From Blautia massiliensis (ex Durand et al. 2017) (GTDB lineage: Bacteria > Bacillota > Clostridia > Lachnospirales > Lachnospiraceae): a DNA stretch of 64,000 bases. The DNA is taken from NCBI RefSeq assembly GCF_001487165.1, contig NZ_LN913006.1:2467220-2531219 (forward strand), given 5' to 3'. The translations under genes were made by a program, and so were the position numbers. This document shows positions 8,743 through 17,540 of this stretch, in pieces. The number at the start of each line of letters is the position of its first letter. The stretch's first letter is position 1. The notes under the pieces are model-generated. The model was given only the letters and a program-made list of their open reading frames with translations, had not been told where the DNA came from and ran no database searches.

Positions 8743-10268
8743 GATACGAACTCTCCCTCCCCATTAGCTGCAATCAGTATTGAATTTTCCGTCATATCTT
8801 TTTTCCGGATCATTCCGATCGTATGTCCTTCACGTAAGATCACTGCTCTGTCTGCAAGTCCCACAACTTCCGGAAGGTCAGAAGAAAGAAGAATTACGGA
8901 ATTGCCTTTTGATACATAATCCTTAACTACATTATGGATAACCTGCTTGGCATTAACATCAACACCTCGTGTAGGTTCATCCAGGATCAGGATATCAACA
9001 CCTGCTGCCAGCCATTTGGCCATCAGCACCTTCTGTTGGTTTCCACCGGAGAAGCTGTTTACCAGATGGTCTCTGTCTGCCGGATAAACGCTCATCTCAT
9101 TGATCTTCTCATCAATCAGTCCGTTCAGTTTCTTCTGATTGTAGAAAATACCGTTGGAATTCCGATCAATAATACAGGAGGTCACATTATCACCAACTGT
9201 CTGGTTCAGTGCCAGACCTACGACTTTTCGATCCTCTGTCAGATATCCAAGTCCTCCGGCGATAGCTTCTCCGAAGTTCCTGAAATGCGTCTCTTTTCCA
9301 TGTATATAGACTTTTCCACCATCGGCCTTATCCACACCGATCAGTGCTCTTGCGATCTCTGTTCTTCCTGCCCCGGCCAGTCCGCAGATAGCAAGTACTT
9401 CACCCTTATGAAGCTCGAAGTTTACATGATGGAAAAATCCCCAGTGTGTATAATCTTCAACCTTCAGTACAACTTCATCCTGTACCATGGATTTATGGTT
9501 CTCATAGAAATTCTTTACAGGAGTTCCTACCATCATCTCAACCAGCTTGTCCGGATTCGTATCAGCTACTGCACAGGAGCCTACCAGCTTACCATCTCGC
9601 ATAACTGTAACATTGTCTGCGATCTCAAAGATCTCTGCCAGGTGATGGGAAATATAAACCACTGCAAGCCCCTCTGCCTTCAGCTGACGGATGATCTTGT
9701 AAAGGCGTTCAACCTCGTCGCTGGAAAGAGCGGATGTGGGCTCATCCATAACAATAATGGATGGATTAAAGCCAAGAGTTTTCGCAATCTCGACAAGCTG
9801 TGCTTCGCACTGGCTGATTTCAGAAACATCCATAGTCGGATCAATATAATCCAGTCCCACTCTTGCAAGAAGTTTCTTTGACTCCTCAATTGCTTTCTTC
9901 TTATCTACAAAAATACCTTTCTTCGGAAGTCTTCCCACCAGAAGATTCTCATAAATGGAAATTCTTCTTGCAAGAGAAAGTTCCTGATATACCATTCCGA
10001 TTCCTGCTTCCTTGGCCATTGTCGGGGAATGGAGAAGTTTCTTCTCTCCGTTAATGTAGATATCTCCTGTATAGTCATTAAACAAACCGTTCAGCATTTT
10101 CATCAGAGTTGATTTTCCCGCACCATTCTCTCCCATCAGAGCATGCACTTCACCTTTTTTCACACGGAAATCTACCTTATCAACAGCCAGTGTACCTGGA
10201 AAACGTTTTGAAACCTTCTGCATATCCAGAGCATATGTCTGTCCCGTGCTGTTTACTCCACTGCTCAT
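8730..10268 (-). CDS. Sugar ABC transporter ATP-binding protein (RbsA type, two ATPase domains)
   Basis: A 512-residue tandem ATPase of the RbsA/MglA class. The N-terminal half has Walker A GENGAGKST, signature ISQCEAQLVEIAK and Walker B IIVMDEPTSAL; the C-terminal half has the degenerate Walker A GLAGAGRTE, the canonical signature FSGGNQQKV and Walker B ILILDEPTRGVD. The start at 10268 follows GGAGATAAAT; an upstream in-frame Met is less likely. It heads the importer operon, about 100 bp behind the shared regulatory element at 10367-10420. Confidence 0.93.
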   Translation of the reverse strand: MSSGVNSTGQTYALDMQKVSKRFPGTLAVDKVDFRVKKGEVHALMGENGAGKSTLMKMLNGLFNDYTGDIYINGEKKLLHSPTMAKEAGIGMVYQELSLARRISIYENLLVGRLPKKGIFVDKKKAIEESKKLLARVGLDYIDPTMDVSEISQCEAQLVEIAKTLGFNPSIIVMDEPTSALSSDEVERLYKIIRQLKAEGLAVVYISHHLAEIFEIADNVTVMRDGKLVGSCAVADTNPDKLVEMMVGTPVKNFYENHKSMVQDEVVLKVEDYTHWGFFHHVNFELHKGEVLAICGLAGAGRTEIARALIGVDKADGGKVYIHGKETHFRNFGEAIAGGLGYLTEDRKVVGLALNQTVGDNVTSCIIDRNSNGIFYNQKKLNGLIDEKINEMSVYPADRDHLVNSFSGGNQQKVLMAKWLAAGVDILILDEPTRGVDVNAKQVIHNVVKDYVSKGNSVILLSSDLPEVVGLADRAVILREGHTIGMIRKKDMTENSILIAANGEGEFVSCQK

Positions 10269-10366
10269 ATTTATCTCCTTTCCCATGAATGACACCTCCG
10301 CCAATGTCAGTTCATCTTTCTGAGTAACAAATCCGATCATTACGAAGTATTTATTAGTATAATAAG

Positions 10367-10420
10367 AAAAACCGATGAAAATTGAAATTCAATTTTTTCA
10401 TCGGTTTAGTCTTATTTTTC
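10367..10420 (-). promoter_or_regulatory. Shared palindromic promoter element, copy 1 (importer operon)
   Basis: AAACCGATGAAAA (10369-10381) and TTTTCATCGGTTT (10395-10407) are perfect 13-nt inverted arms; the spacer contains TTGAAATTCAA, itself a palindrome. A -10 box TATTAT (complement of 10359-10364) follows 3 bp downstream on the minus strand and no good -35 exists, because the element occupies that position. About 44 of 53 positions match copy 2 at 22007-22060. On the minus strand this copy could also act as terminator for the gene ending at 10442. Confidence 0.7.
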
Positions 10421-10441
10421 ACATCAGTGACAGTCCTTTTT

Positions 10442-11449
10442 TTAATCCAGTGACGGTCTGAAATAAGTGTCTATATTATCTTTTGTAAGGCTTACCACCA
10501 GGTTCTTATACCACAGTCTCAGGATTTCTCCCGAAGCAGCTCTTTTTGCACAGCTCCATGCATATTCCGCTTCATATTCCGGCGGCTGGGTTACAATACC
10601 ATAAAGCTTTCCACTCTTTACCGCTTCCATATGCTCTGTTTCATTTCCAATTCCTATTACCTGGATCTTGTCCTGTATTCCTCTTGCCTTCAGCATATCA
10701 TAAACTCCCAGTGCCATATTGCTGTCATGGCAGTAAAATACATTGATATCCGGATTCTGGGAAAGAAGTCTGGATGCTGCCAGACCTGCTTTTGCCCGGG
10801 ACCAGTTGGCTTCTTCAATCCCCACAACTTCAACGTCCGGATAACTGGACAGATATTCCAGAAATGTCTGTGTTCTGTAAATCTGGGGATCTGTTCCCTG
10901 AGAACCTTCTATGATTCCCACTTTTCCTTTTTTTCCATTAAGACATTCCACCACCAGCTGACCTGCCAGATCAGCCTCTTCCGACATACTTGCCCCTACA
11001 TAAGTTGTAATATATTCCGCAGATACAGTATCCACCTTCATATTCAGATTGATCACAGGGATTCCGGCGTTCTTTGCCTCGCGAAGTACATTCAGATAGG
11101 ATTTCGCATTAACCGGACAAAAAATGATGGCATCAACCTTTCTCCGGATAAAATCCCTCATCTGCTCTTCCTGGTTTTTTACATTCCATTCTGCATACTG
11201 GATTTCCAACTTATAATCCGGATCTTTCTCTGCTTCTGCAACAAGAAGATTTCCAATAGCATACTGATAACTGGCCTGACTGGATGCAAGGGTGGCACCG
11301 ATTATTTTTTTCTTTGTTTCCTGCTGCGTTTTTATACCGGCTGCCTCAGATCTGACTTCTGTTTTATAATGAACAGTTACTGTCGTTATTATCATCAAAA
11401 TTGCCGCCGCAAAAATCAGGAGCCTTTTTTTCATATGCTTCTTATTCAT
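10442..11449 (-). CDS. Membrane-anchored sugar-binding sensor protein
   Basis: A 335-residue protein with one N-terminal hydrophobic segment (about residues 8-28) and then a Peripla_BP_4 domain (KKIIGATLASSQASYQYAIGN, GIPVINLNMKVD, GIIEGSQGTDPQ, VIGIGNETEH). There is no lipobox, so it is either secreted or tethered by the segment. Its ATG overlaps the histidine kinase stop codon by 4 bp, and it is transcribed with the kinase and response regulator. Such binding proteins form three-component systems in which the sugar-loaded protein contacts the extracellular domain of the YesM-type kinase. A role in transport is less likely because the operon next door has its own binding protein. Confidence 0.82.
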   Translation of the reverse strand: MNKKHMKKRLLIFAAAILMIITTVTVHYKTEVRSEAAGIKTQQETKKKIIGATLASSQASYQYAIGNLLVAEAEKDPDYKLEIQYAEWNVKNQEEQMRDFIRRKVDAIIFCPVNAKSYLNVLREAKNAGIPVINLNMKVDTVSAEYITTYVGASMSEEADLAGQLVVECLNGKKGKVGIIEGSQGTDPQIYRTQTFLEYLSSYPDVEVVGIEEANWSRAKAGLAASRLLSQNPDINVFYCHDSNMALGVYDMLKARGIQDKIQVIGIGNETEHMEAVKSGKLYGIVTQPPEYEAEYAWSCAKRAASGEILRLWYKNLVVSLTKDNIDTYFRPSLD

Positions 11450-13254
11450 ATACTGCCTCCCTCATTATATGGAAGAACATAAGTCACTGTCGTTCCAACG
11501 CCTTCTTCTGATGAATAGCTCAGACCGTATTTCTTTCCAAAACGGAGCTGGATGCGTTCATTTACATTTTTGACTCCGATTCCGGAACCGCTGATATTCT
11601 CAGATTCGATCTCATCAGAAAGGATTTTCCTGCATATTTCTTCCGGCATTCCGCATCCGTCATCGCTGACTTCTATGATCAGATTCTGTTCCCGCCTGTA
11701 CGCCCGGATAGTGATCTTTCCTGTTCCTCGTTTCTTTTTGATGCCATGATAAATACAGTTTTCCACTATCGGCTGCAGGATCAGCTTTATCGTCCTGCAC
11801 CGTTCCACACCAGGCTCTGCTGAAATTTCATATGTAAATTTATCTGCATAACGCATACTCTGAATGATCAGATAATTTTTCACATGCTCCAGCTCCCTTT
11901 CCAGAGAGATTTCTTCATTTCCCTTGTTCAGGGATATCCGGAACAGCTTTGCCAGTGCTTCTGTCATTGCCACGATATTTGAGTCATTTGTCTCTGCCAT
12001 CCATATAATGGAATCCAGCGTATTGTACAGAAAATGCGGATTGATCTGTGCCTGCAGAGCCTGAAGCTCGTACTTTCGCTTATCTTCCTGTTCTTCGATC
12101 ACCTGCTCTTTCAGATTCCGGATACGGTCCATCATCTGATTAAATTTCATTGACAAATGTCCGATCTCATCGTCTGTAAGAATTTCCATACGCTGATCCA
12201 TATTATCCGGATTAACCTGAACCATATATTTTTCCAGTTTTTTCAGAGGCTTTACTACTCCTGTAAGAATCCGGTTAAGCAGAAGCAGGGTTACTATAAG
12301 AGTAATTGCCACAGCCAGGATCATTACCCCACTGATTGCCATTGTTTCTGCCATCACAGACTTGTACGGAACCATACTTACCAGAGTCCACCCTGTTGTT
12401 TTCATATCGGTTCTGGTTACCAGATATTTCTCTCCTCTGTAGTTCAGCCTGAAACAGCTCTCCTTCGTTTTCCCAAGTGCTGTATTCAGCTCCTGACGGT
12501 TTTCCTTCTCATCAAAAGCGAAGCGTTCTCTTCCATTTTGCTGCTCATAAACCAGCTCGCCCTTATCATTTATAATACATATAAAATTCTCCTGTTTTTC
12601 CTGAAAAGAATTACAGATCTCCGTGATCTTATTCATATTCAGATTGATCAGGATCACACCTCGGAAGGTTCCGTTTTCATAGCTCTGGACTTCCCTGCTC
12701 AGTGAGATCACCTCATCATCTGTGTCAAAAAATGAATGTCTGTTAGGTCCTGTGATAATTGCATCCTGTGGCTTTGCCACTGCCTTCGCATACCAGTCCA
12801 GCTTGGAATAATCCAATGCGACCTTCTGATAGGTATACATAGATCTGTTCAGGAGCATTTTTTTCTTTCCAAAAATCATAATGGAGGAAATATCTGCCCT
12901 GGAAAGTAAGGTGTCACTGAATGCCTGGGAGCTCATCTCATAAGAACGCATATTTTTTCCGATTCCGCTATCCACATAATCATCTTCTTCTTTGATCACA
13001 GTTTCCAGATAATCCTGAAGATAATAATTATAATTTACATTTTTTGCAATGGAATCCACTTCCTCCAGATAGCTGTTCAGATAGGCTTCCATATTTACCA
13101 GATTTTCTTCTTCGTACTTTCCCCGTTCATTAAATGCCCTTGAATGAAAGACCATATAAAAAACAGTAACCATAATACACATGGTAACAATAATCAGCAC
13201 CGCTGTCTGACTCAGGGCCCGGTTTTTCAGGCTGCTTTTCTGTTTTTTCTTCAT
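11446..13254 (-). CDS. Sensor histidine kinase (YesM type)
   Basis: A 602-residue membrane kinase. A basic N terminus and TM1 (about 12-32) lead to a dCache-like extracellular domain to about residue 295, TM2 (about 300-325), a HAMP region, the His_kinase domain with INPHFLYNTLDSI (phosphorylated His), and a HATPase domain with VENCIYHGI and SDDGCGMP and GSGIGVKNV. The family phosphorylates an AraC-type response regulator encoded alongside, here directly upstream with 3 bp between them. Context indicates sensing of the sugar derivative imported by the neighbouring ABC system. Confidence 0.93.
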   Translation of the reverse strand: MKKKQKSSLKNRALSQTAVLIIVTMCIMVTVFYMVFHSRAFNERGKYEEENLVNMEAYLNSYLEEVDSIAKNVNYNYYLQDYLETVIKEEDDYVDSGIGKNMRSYEMSSQAFSDTLLSRADISSIMIFGKKKMLLNRSMYTYQKVALDYSKLDWYAKAVAKPQDAIITGPNRHSFFDTDDEVISLSREVQSYENGTFRGVILINLNMNKITEICNSFQEKQENFICIINDKGELVYEQQNGRERFAFDEKENRQELNTALGKTKESCFRLNYRGEKYLVTRTDMKTTGWTLVSMVPYKSVMAETMAISGVMILAVAITLIVTLLLLNRILTGVVKPLKKLEKYMVQVNPDNMDQRMEILTDDEIGHLSMKFNQMMDRIRNLKEQVIEEQEDKRKYELQALQAQINPHFLYNTLDSIIWMAETNDSNIVAMTEALAKLFRISLNKGNEEISLERELEHVKNYLIIQSMRYADKFTYEISAEPGVERCRTIKLILQPIVENCIYHGIKKKRGTGKITIRAYRREQNLIIEVSDDGCGMPEEICRKILSDEIESENISGSGIGVKNVNERIQLRFGKKYGLSYSSEEGVGTTVTYVLPYNEGGSI

Positions 13255-13257
13255 GGC

Positions 13258-14850
13258 TTACTCCTTTGCCCTGAACTCGGAAGGAGAAATTCCTGTATAT
13301 TTTTTGAAAGAAACACTGAAATAATGAGGATTGGAAAATCCTGTTTCATAAGCAATCTCATAGGTTTTCATATCTGTTGATCGAAGCAGCTGCATGGATT
13401 TTTCCATACGGACATCTGTAAGATATTTTACAAAATTCGTTCCCGCTTCTTTCTTGAAGAGTCCGCTTAAATATCCTGTGCTGACAGATGCAAATTCCGC
13501 TGCTGATGTAAGGGAAATCTCCGGATTTTTATAATTTCTCATTACATAATCCTTCACCTTGTCAATAACCTGCATTCCACTGTTTGTCTGAGCAGAATTC
13601 ATTTCGTCACGGATACTGCATGCAAAACGGATCAGCTCATCCTCCATCTCTCTTAGGGAACTGTATGTTTCAAATTTCTGGTATAATACAAATCCTCTGT
13701 TCCACATTTCATCCGGGATATCCTTAAGCCCGGCAAGTTCTCTCAAAAGCGCATTCATTGCCTCCATATAAATAACCTTGACATTTTTTCCGGAAAGGGA
13801 ACCGTCCTTTCCATTGTCACGAAATACAGAACGTACTGCTCGTTCGATTTCTTCCGTATTGCCGATCATGATACTCTTAGTAAGATGGTGAAGTTCCTGC
13901 TGCGGATAATAGAAGGAACGCTCCAGATAATTCAGGTCTTCAATATCATAAACATTATTGCTTCCCAGTGAATATTTACACTCCAGTGCTTTCTTTGCAT
14001 TGCGGTAGGCCTGGTTCAGTTCATCCAGGGTGGCTGCCGTTGTCCCCAGTGCACAGGTGGTTTTCAGCCGGATCGTGTTATAGATAGACTTCTGGATAAT
14101 ACAGAGGACATCATAAATAAGATCATGCGATTCTGCTTCAAGTGTACCGCAGCGAAACAAAATTACCACTCTGTCTTTTCCATCTTCAAAAACATAATGT
14201 TCTTTTCCCAGACATTCTTTCACAATATTCCGCGATGCAAAAAGATAAAGATCATAATCTGCCCCTGAAATATTTTCCATATCAAGATCCATGACTCCAA
14301 TCTCATATGGTGCCTGGCTCATATCCAGCTGAAGGCTTTTTGCCCTCTCCAGATACAGCCTGAGATTACGGTCTGCAGAACAGACAATCTTGTTCAGTGT
14401 CTGTTCCTGAAGTACAGGCAGGCTCTGGCGAAGCTGATTCTTCATTGACTGGATATACTGTCTCTGGCTGTTCTCTATATGAAGCTTCTCGCAGATCTCC
14501 TTCATTTCCTTATAAAGGCTTTCGGCACCGATAGGCTTCAGGATATAGTTCTTCACTCCAAGTCCGACAGATTTCTGTGCATACTGAAAATCCTCATGTC
14601 CAGTGAGGATCACAACATGGATCTGCGGAAATTCCCTTGAAAGGATCTCCGTCAGCTCCAGACCATCCATAAACGGCATCACAATATCTGTCAGCACAAG
14701 ATCCACATGATTTTTCCGTATAATATCCAGTGCCTCCTGTCCATCCTCCGCAAGAAAAATCTCCGAAAATCCCAGAGATTCCCAGTCTATGATCTTTTTC
14801 ACCCCATTGCGGATAAGAGGTTCATCATCAGCAATCAGAAGTGTATACAT
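13258..14850 (-). CDS. Response regulator, REC-AraC type (YesN)
   Basis: A 530-residue response regulator: an N-terminal REC domain (acidic pair in DDEP, phospho-acceptor Asp in VLTDIVMPFMDG, Lys in LKPIG), a long linker domain, and a C-terminal pair of AraC helix-turn-helices (ISLTSAAEFASVSTGYLSGL and YEIAYETGFSNPHYFS). Start at 14850 chosen because GGAGGGGAAGAAA precedes it. It is the first gene of a three-gene sensor operon and the best candidate activator for the shared 53-bp element found in front of the importer and methyltransferase operons, since both those promoters lack a -35 box. Confidence 0.93.
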   Translation of the reverse strand: MYTLLIADDEPLIRNGVKKIIDWESLGFSEIFLAEDGQEALDIIRKNHVDLVLTDIVMPFMDGLELTEILSREFPQIHVVILTGHEDFQYAQKSVGLGVKNYILKPIGAESLYKEMKEICEKLHIENSQRQYIQSMKNQLRQSLPVLQEQTLNKIVCSADRNLRLYLERAKSLQLDMSQAPYEIGVMDLDMENISGADYDLYLFASRNIVKECLGKEHYVFEDGKDRVVILFRCGTLEAESHDLIYDVLCIIQKSIYNTIRLKTTCALGTTAATLDELNQAYRNAKKALECKYSLGSNNVYDIEDLNYLERSFYYPQQELHHLTKSIMIGNTEEIERAVRSVFRDNGKDGSLSGKNVKVIYMEAMNALLRELAGLKDIPDEMWNRGFVLYQKFETYSSLREMEDELIRFACSIRDEMNSAQTNSGMQVIDKVKDYVMRNYKNPEISLTSAAEFASVSTGYLSGLFKKEAGTNFVKYLTDVRMEKSMQLLRSTDMKTYEIAYETGFSNPHYFSVSFKKYTGISPSEFRAKE

Positions 14851-14925
14851 TTTCTTCCCCTCCCATCTGTACATCGCCCGTGATTATATATAATTTTTGT
14901 CTGTTTTTCGTGCACTTTTTTGTTG

Positions 14926-14959
14926 ATTATACTATATTTTCACAAAAGTTACAACTTTT
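14926..14959 (-). promoter_or_regulatory. Promoter of the sensor operon with overlapping palindrome
   Basis: -35 TTGTAA (complement of 14949-14954), 17-bp spacer, -10 TATAAT (complement of 14926-14931). AAAAGTT and AACTTTT around AC (14944-14959) form a palindrome over the -35 and may be an operator. Confidence 0.7.
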
Positions 14960-15017
14960 CCCACAATTATTCTTGTGTATATTGCATATTACAAAAATTA
15001 TTAAACGTGGTTTTTCG

Positions 15018-17321
15018 TCATCTTCTGAATATTTCGTGAATCGTTGGATATCCATACATGCTGAACAGGTGATCCGCCTCTTCCTGTGCTGCTTTCAGAG
15101 CCTCCTCAATAGAGATATCTCCCTGGTATATTTTTCGCAGAGCCTGACACATGATCTTCTCAATCTGCTCTACAGGAATAATCAGGCGATTCTTTCGATA
15201 CGGACTGTTTCGTCTTTTTGCATACTGAAGGCTCTCCTCAGTGCTGACCAGCCAGGGATACAGCTTCAGAAGCTCACTGTTGCGGTACGGTGTCACAACT
15301 GTTGACGCACCATTCAGTATAGTCAGATACAGATTCGTATCACTGTTGCACAGCCAGGAAAAAAATCGGCAGACAGCTTCTCTGTGTGAGGAAAAAGGAT
15401 TCAGTCCCAGATTCCATCCTACACTGGCAGGTGCTTTTCCCGGAACCATACCGGAAGCGATCCGACCGGATACATTCTCTTTCACCCGCTGGTTTATTCC
15501 ATGGGCAAACTCTGAATATGTGATCAGCATAGCTGTCCTGCCTGTACAGAAATCATCTACTGTCTGAGTGATAGATTTGTTCATATCTTTCTCCGGTATA
15601 TAATCCAGCGTATGGAGAATACTCTCAAAAGCCATTCTGTTCTCCTTCGTATGAAAGGTTGGCCTATGATAATTATCCCACAGCTTTCCGCCGCAGGCCC
15701 AGAGCCTGATCAGGATCTCCGGTGCCAGTTCTTCATCGATCGCTCCCGCAAAAGAAGCTCCGTATTCTGTAGGTGACGCAGGATTCTCCTTCCTTGTAAA
15801 AAAGGCAGCCACATCATTAAATTCCTTCCATGTTCTCGGTGCCCGAAGTGATATCAGACTCCTTTTCTGGTATTCAGTCTGAAGCTCCCTGTTTTCAAAC
15901 AGGTCTTTTCTGTAGAAAAGAAGCTGTGTTCCTCCGCTCACCGGGATTCCGAAATACCGTCCGTTCAACTGGCAGTTCCGGAAGCCTGACTGAAAAAACT
16001 GATCCTTTTTGAAGCTGTCACTTTCAATAAAGGAAGAAATATCTGCAAGACACATATTTTGAACCATATATTCCAGCCACGGAACATCATAGGTATAAAA
16101 GTCATAGGTCTGCGTCAGCGTAGCACAGGACTCTGAAATCATGGAAAGCAGCTGGTTCTGAGGTACACAATGAAACTCTACCTGAATCCCGGTTTCCGCT
16201 TCAAAATGTCCGGTAAGCAGCTGCAGTGCCTGGATAGTCGGATTGTCCACTGACAGAAAGCGGATTTTCTCTCTGCAGGATATCCGGAAGCTCTGTTTCT
16301 GCTGCTTTTCTTTTTCCGGCAGACTCACAAGCCGGATATCCTTTTCCGAAAAATCAATCTCCTGTATAATCTGCTCATACAGCCTTGGGTTATGGATATT
16401 CTGCAAAAGTATCCTGGCTGCCTGCTCCCCCAGAACAGTACTGTTTCTGGAGATTTTGATCACACCATCATTCTGATTGATGTTGATCCAGGATTCCTCG
16501 GAACAGCTGATCAGAACAATATCCTCCGGGGTTCGCAATCCGCAGTATTCCATGGCAGTCTGAATTCCATATGTGATCTCACGACTTGTTGACAGCAAAA
16601 CCTCCGGCGGCTTCCTGGAAAAAATTTTCATAAAACTGCTGAATGCATCTTCTCTGGTAAAATTCGTCGCACATATCTTCTCCGGTGCCAAATCTTCTCC
16701 CAGTGTTTCCATGGCATCTCTGCATGCCCGGACATAATTCCGCTCAGAAGAAAACTCAAGAGGACCACAGACAATACTGATATCCCGGTATCCCTGTTCC
16801 AGAACCTGTTTTGTTATGCTGTAAAAGGTATCGTAATGACGAAATCCTACATAATTACAGAACACCGAATCCGGCTCACGTTCAACAAAAACCGCCGGAA
16901 TCTGATAATCCATAATGTGGTTCTGAAAAAAAGCTGTATTACCGGGCTGTGTCGTCACGATAATAAGCCCTGCTGAATTCTGGGTAATAAATTCGTCGAT
17001 CTTCGTACATTCAACATCTGCGGAATCATTGGAAAACGCAATATTAATGGAATATCCATGGGACTGAAGATAAGAAGATATTCCGTCAAAGAGCCCTGAG
17101 TAAAACTGGCTCCTCATTCCCGGAAGCAGCACGCTTACCATATTACTGGCTTTTTTTTTCAGATTTCTGGCAGAATAATTCGGAATATATTTCAGCTTCT
17201 CCACAGCGTCCATTATCTTTGTATAGGTTTCCGGACGGACTGCTTTCTTTCCGCTCAGTGCGCAGGAAACGGTTGCTATGGATACACCTGCTTCCCTTGC
17301 AACGTCTTTTAATGTTATCAT
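15018..17321 (-). CDS. LacI-family regulator fused to an extracellular-type solute-binding domain
   Basis: A 767-residue protein, more than twice the usual LacI length. Residues 1-58 are a LacI helix-turn-helix (TLKDVAREAGVSIATVSCAL, hinge NLKKKASNMVSVLLPG). Residues about 60-330 are a normal LacI sugar-binding core (QFYSGLFDGI, GYRDISIVCGP, SEESWININ). From about 345 to the end comes a complete family-1 solute-binding domain (KIRFLSVDN, ALQLLTGHFEAETGIQVEF, FGIPVSGGTQLLFYRKDLFEN, WKEFNDVAAFFT, GWNLGLNPFSSHREA, LNGASTVV). There is no signal peptide, so the second domain acts in the cytoplasm, presumably as another ligand sensor. It is divergent from the UroD-type methyltransferase gene at 17541 and is the likely repressor of that gene and itself. 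Confidence 0.88.
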   Translation of the reverse strand: MITLKDVAREAGVSIATVSCALSGKKAVRPETYTKIMDAVEKLKYIPNYSARNLKKKASNMVSVLLPGMRSQFYSGLFDGISSYLQSHGYSINIAFSNDSADVECTKIDEFITQNSAGLIIVTTQPGNTAFFQNHIMDYQIPAVFVEREPDSVFCNYVGFRHYDTFYSITKQVLEQGYRDISIVCGPLEFSSERNYVRACRDAMETLGEDLAPEKICATNFTREDAFSSFMKIFSRKPPEVLLSTSREITYGIQTAMEYCGLRTPEDIVLISCSEESWININQNDGVIKISRNSTVLGEQAARILLQNIHNPRLYEQIIQEIDFSEKDIRLVSLPEKEKQQKQSFRISCREKIRFLSVDNPTIQALQLLTGHFEAETGIQVEFHCVPQNQLLSMISESCATLTQTYDFYTYDVPWLEYMVQNMCLADISSFIESDSFKKDQFFQSGFRNCQLNGRYFGIPVSGGTQLLFYRKDLFENRELQTEYQKRSLISLRAPRTWKEFNDVAAFFTRKENPASPTEYGASFAGAIDEELAPEILIRLWACGGKLWDNYHRPTFHTKENRMAFESILHTLDYIPEKDMNKSITQTVDDFCTGRTAMLITYSEFAHGINQRVKENVSGRIASGMVPGKAPASVGWNLGLNPFSSHREAVCRFFSWLCNSDTNLYLTILNGASTVVTPYRNSELLKLYPWLVSTEESLQYAKRRNSPYRKNRLIIPVEQIEKIMCQALRKIYQGDISIEEALKAAQEEADHLFSMYGYPTIHEIFRR

Positions 17322-17433
17322 TTTTATGTCCCTTCAAATGCTTCTGTTTCGTCGTTTTTCTCTCTGTTTTTATCTGTTTTTCATTATATGTCCTATGAGA
17401 TCCGCTTCATTCAACATAGTAAAATTCGTAGTA

Positions 17434-17493
17434 AAACGTTTAGATTTTTATTCCGGCAATCGTATTGAAACACACACTTTTTTTTCACATAAT
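17434..17493 (+). promoter_or_regulatory. Promoter and candidate LacI operator for the methyltransferase at 17541
   Basis: -35 TTGAAA (17465-17470), 17-bp spacer, -10 CATAAT (17488-17493). Upstream, AAACGTTT (17434-17441) is a perfect 8-bp palindrome with the central CG typical of LacI-family operators. It lies in the 219-bp divergent region shared with the LacI fusion gene. Confidence 0.6.
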
Positions 17494-17540
17494 GTAGTTA
17501 TAAGTTGAAGCAAATGAAAAACTACAGGAGGTAAATATAT

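Noticed and set aside
10369..10407. The inverted repeat before the importer ATPase as a plain terminator
   Set aside because: It could end the sensor operon message, but a near copy lies before the mutarotase gene where no minus-strand gene ends, and both abut -10 boxes, so regulation explains it better.
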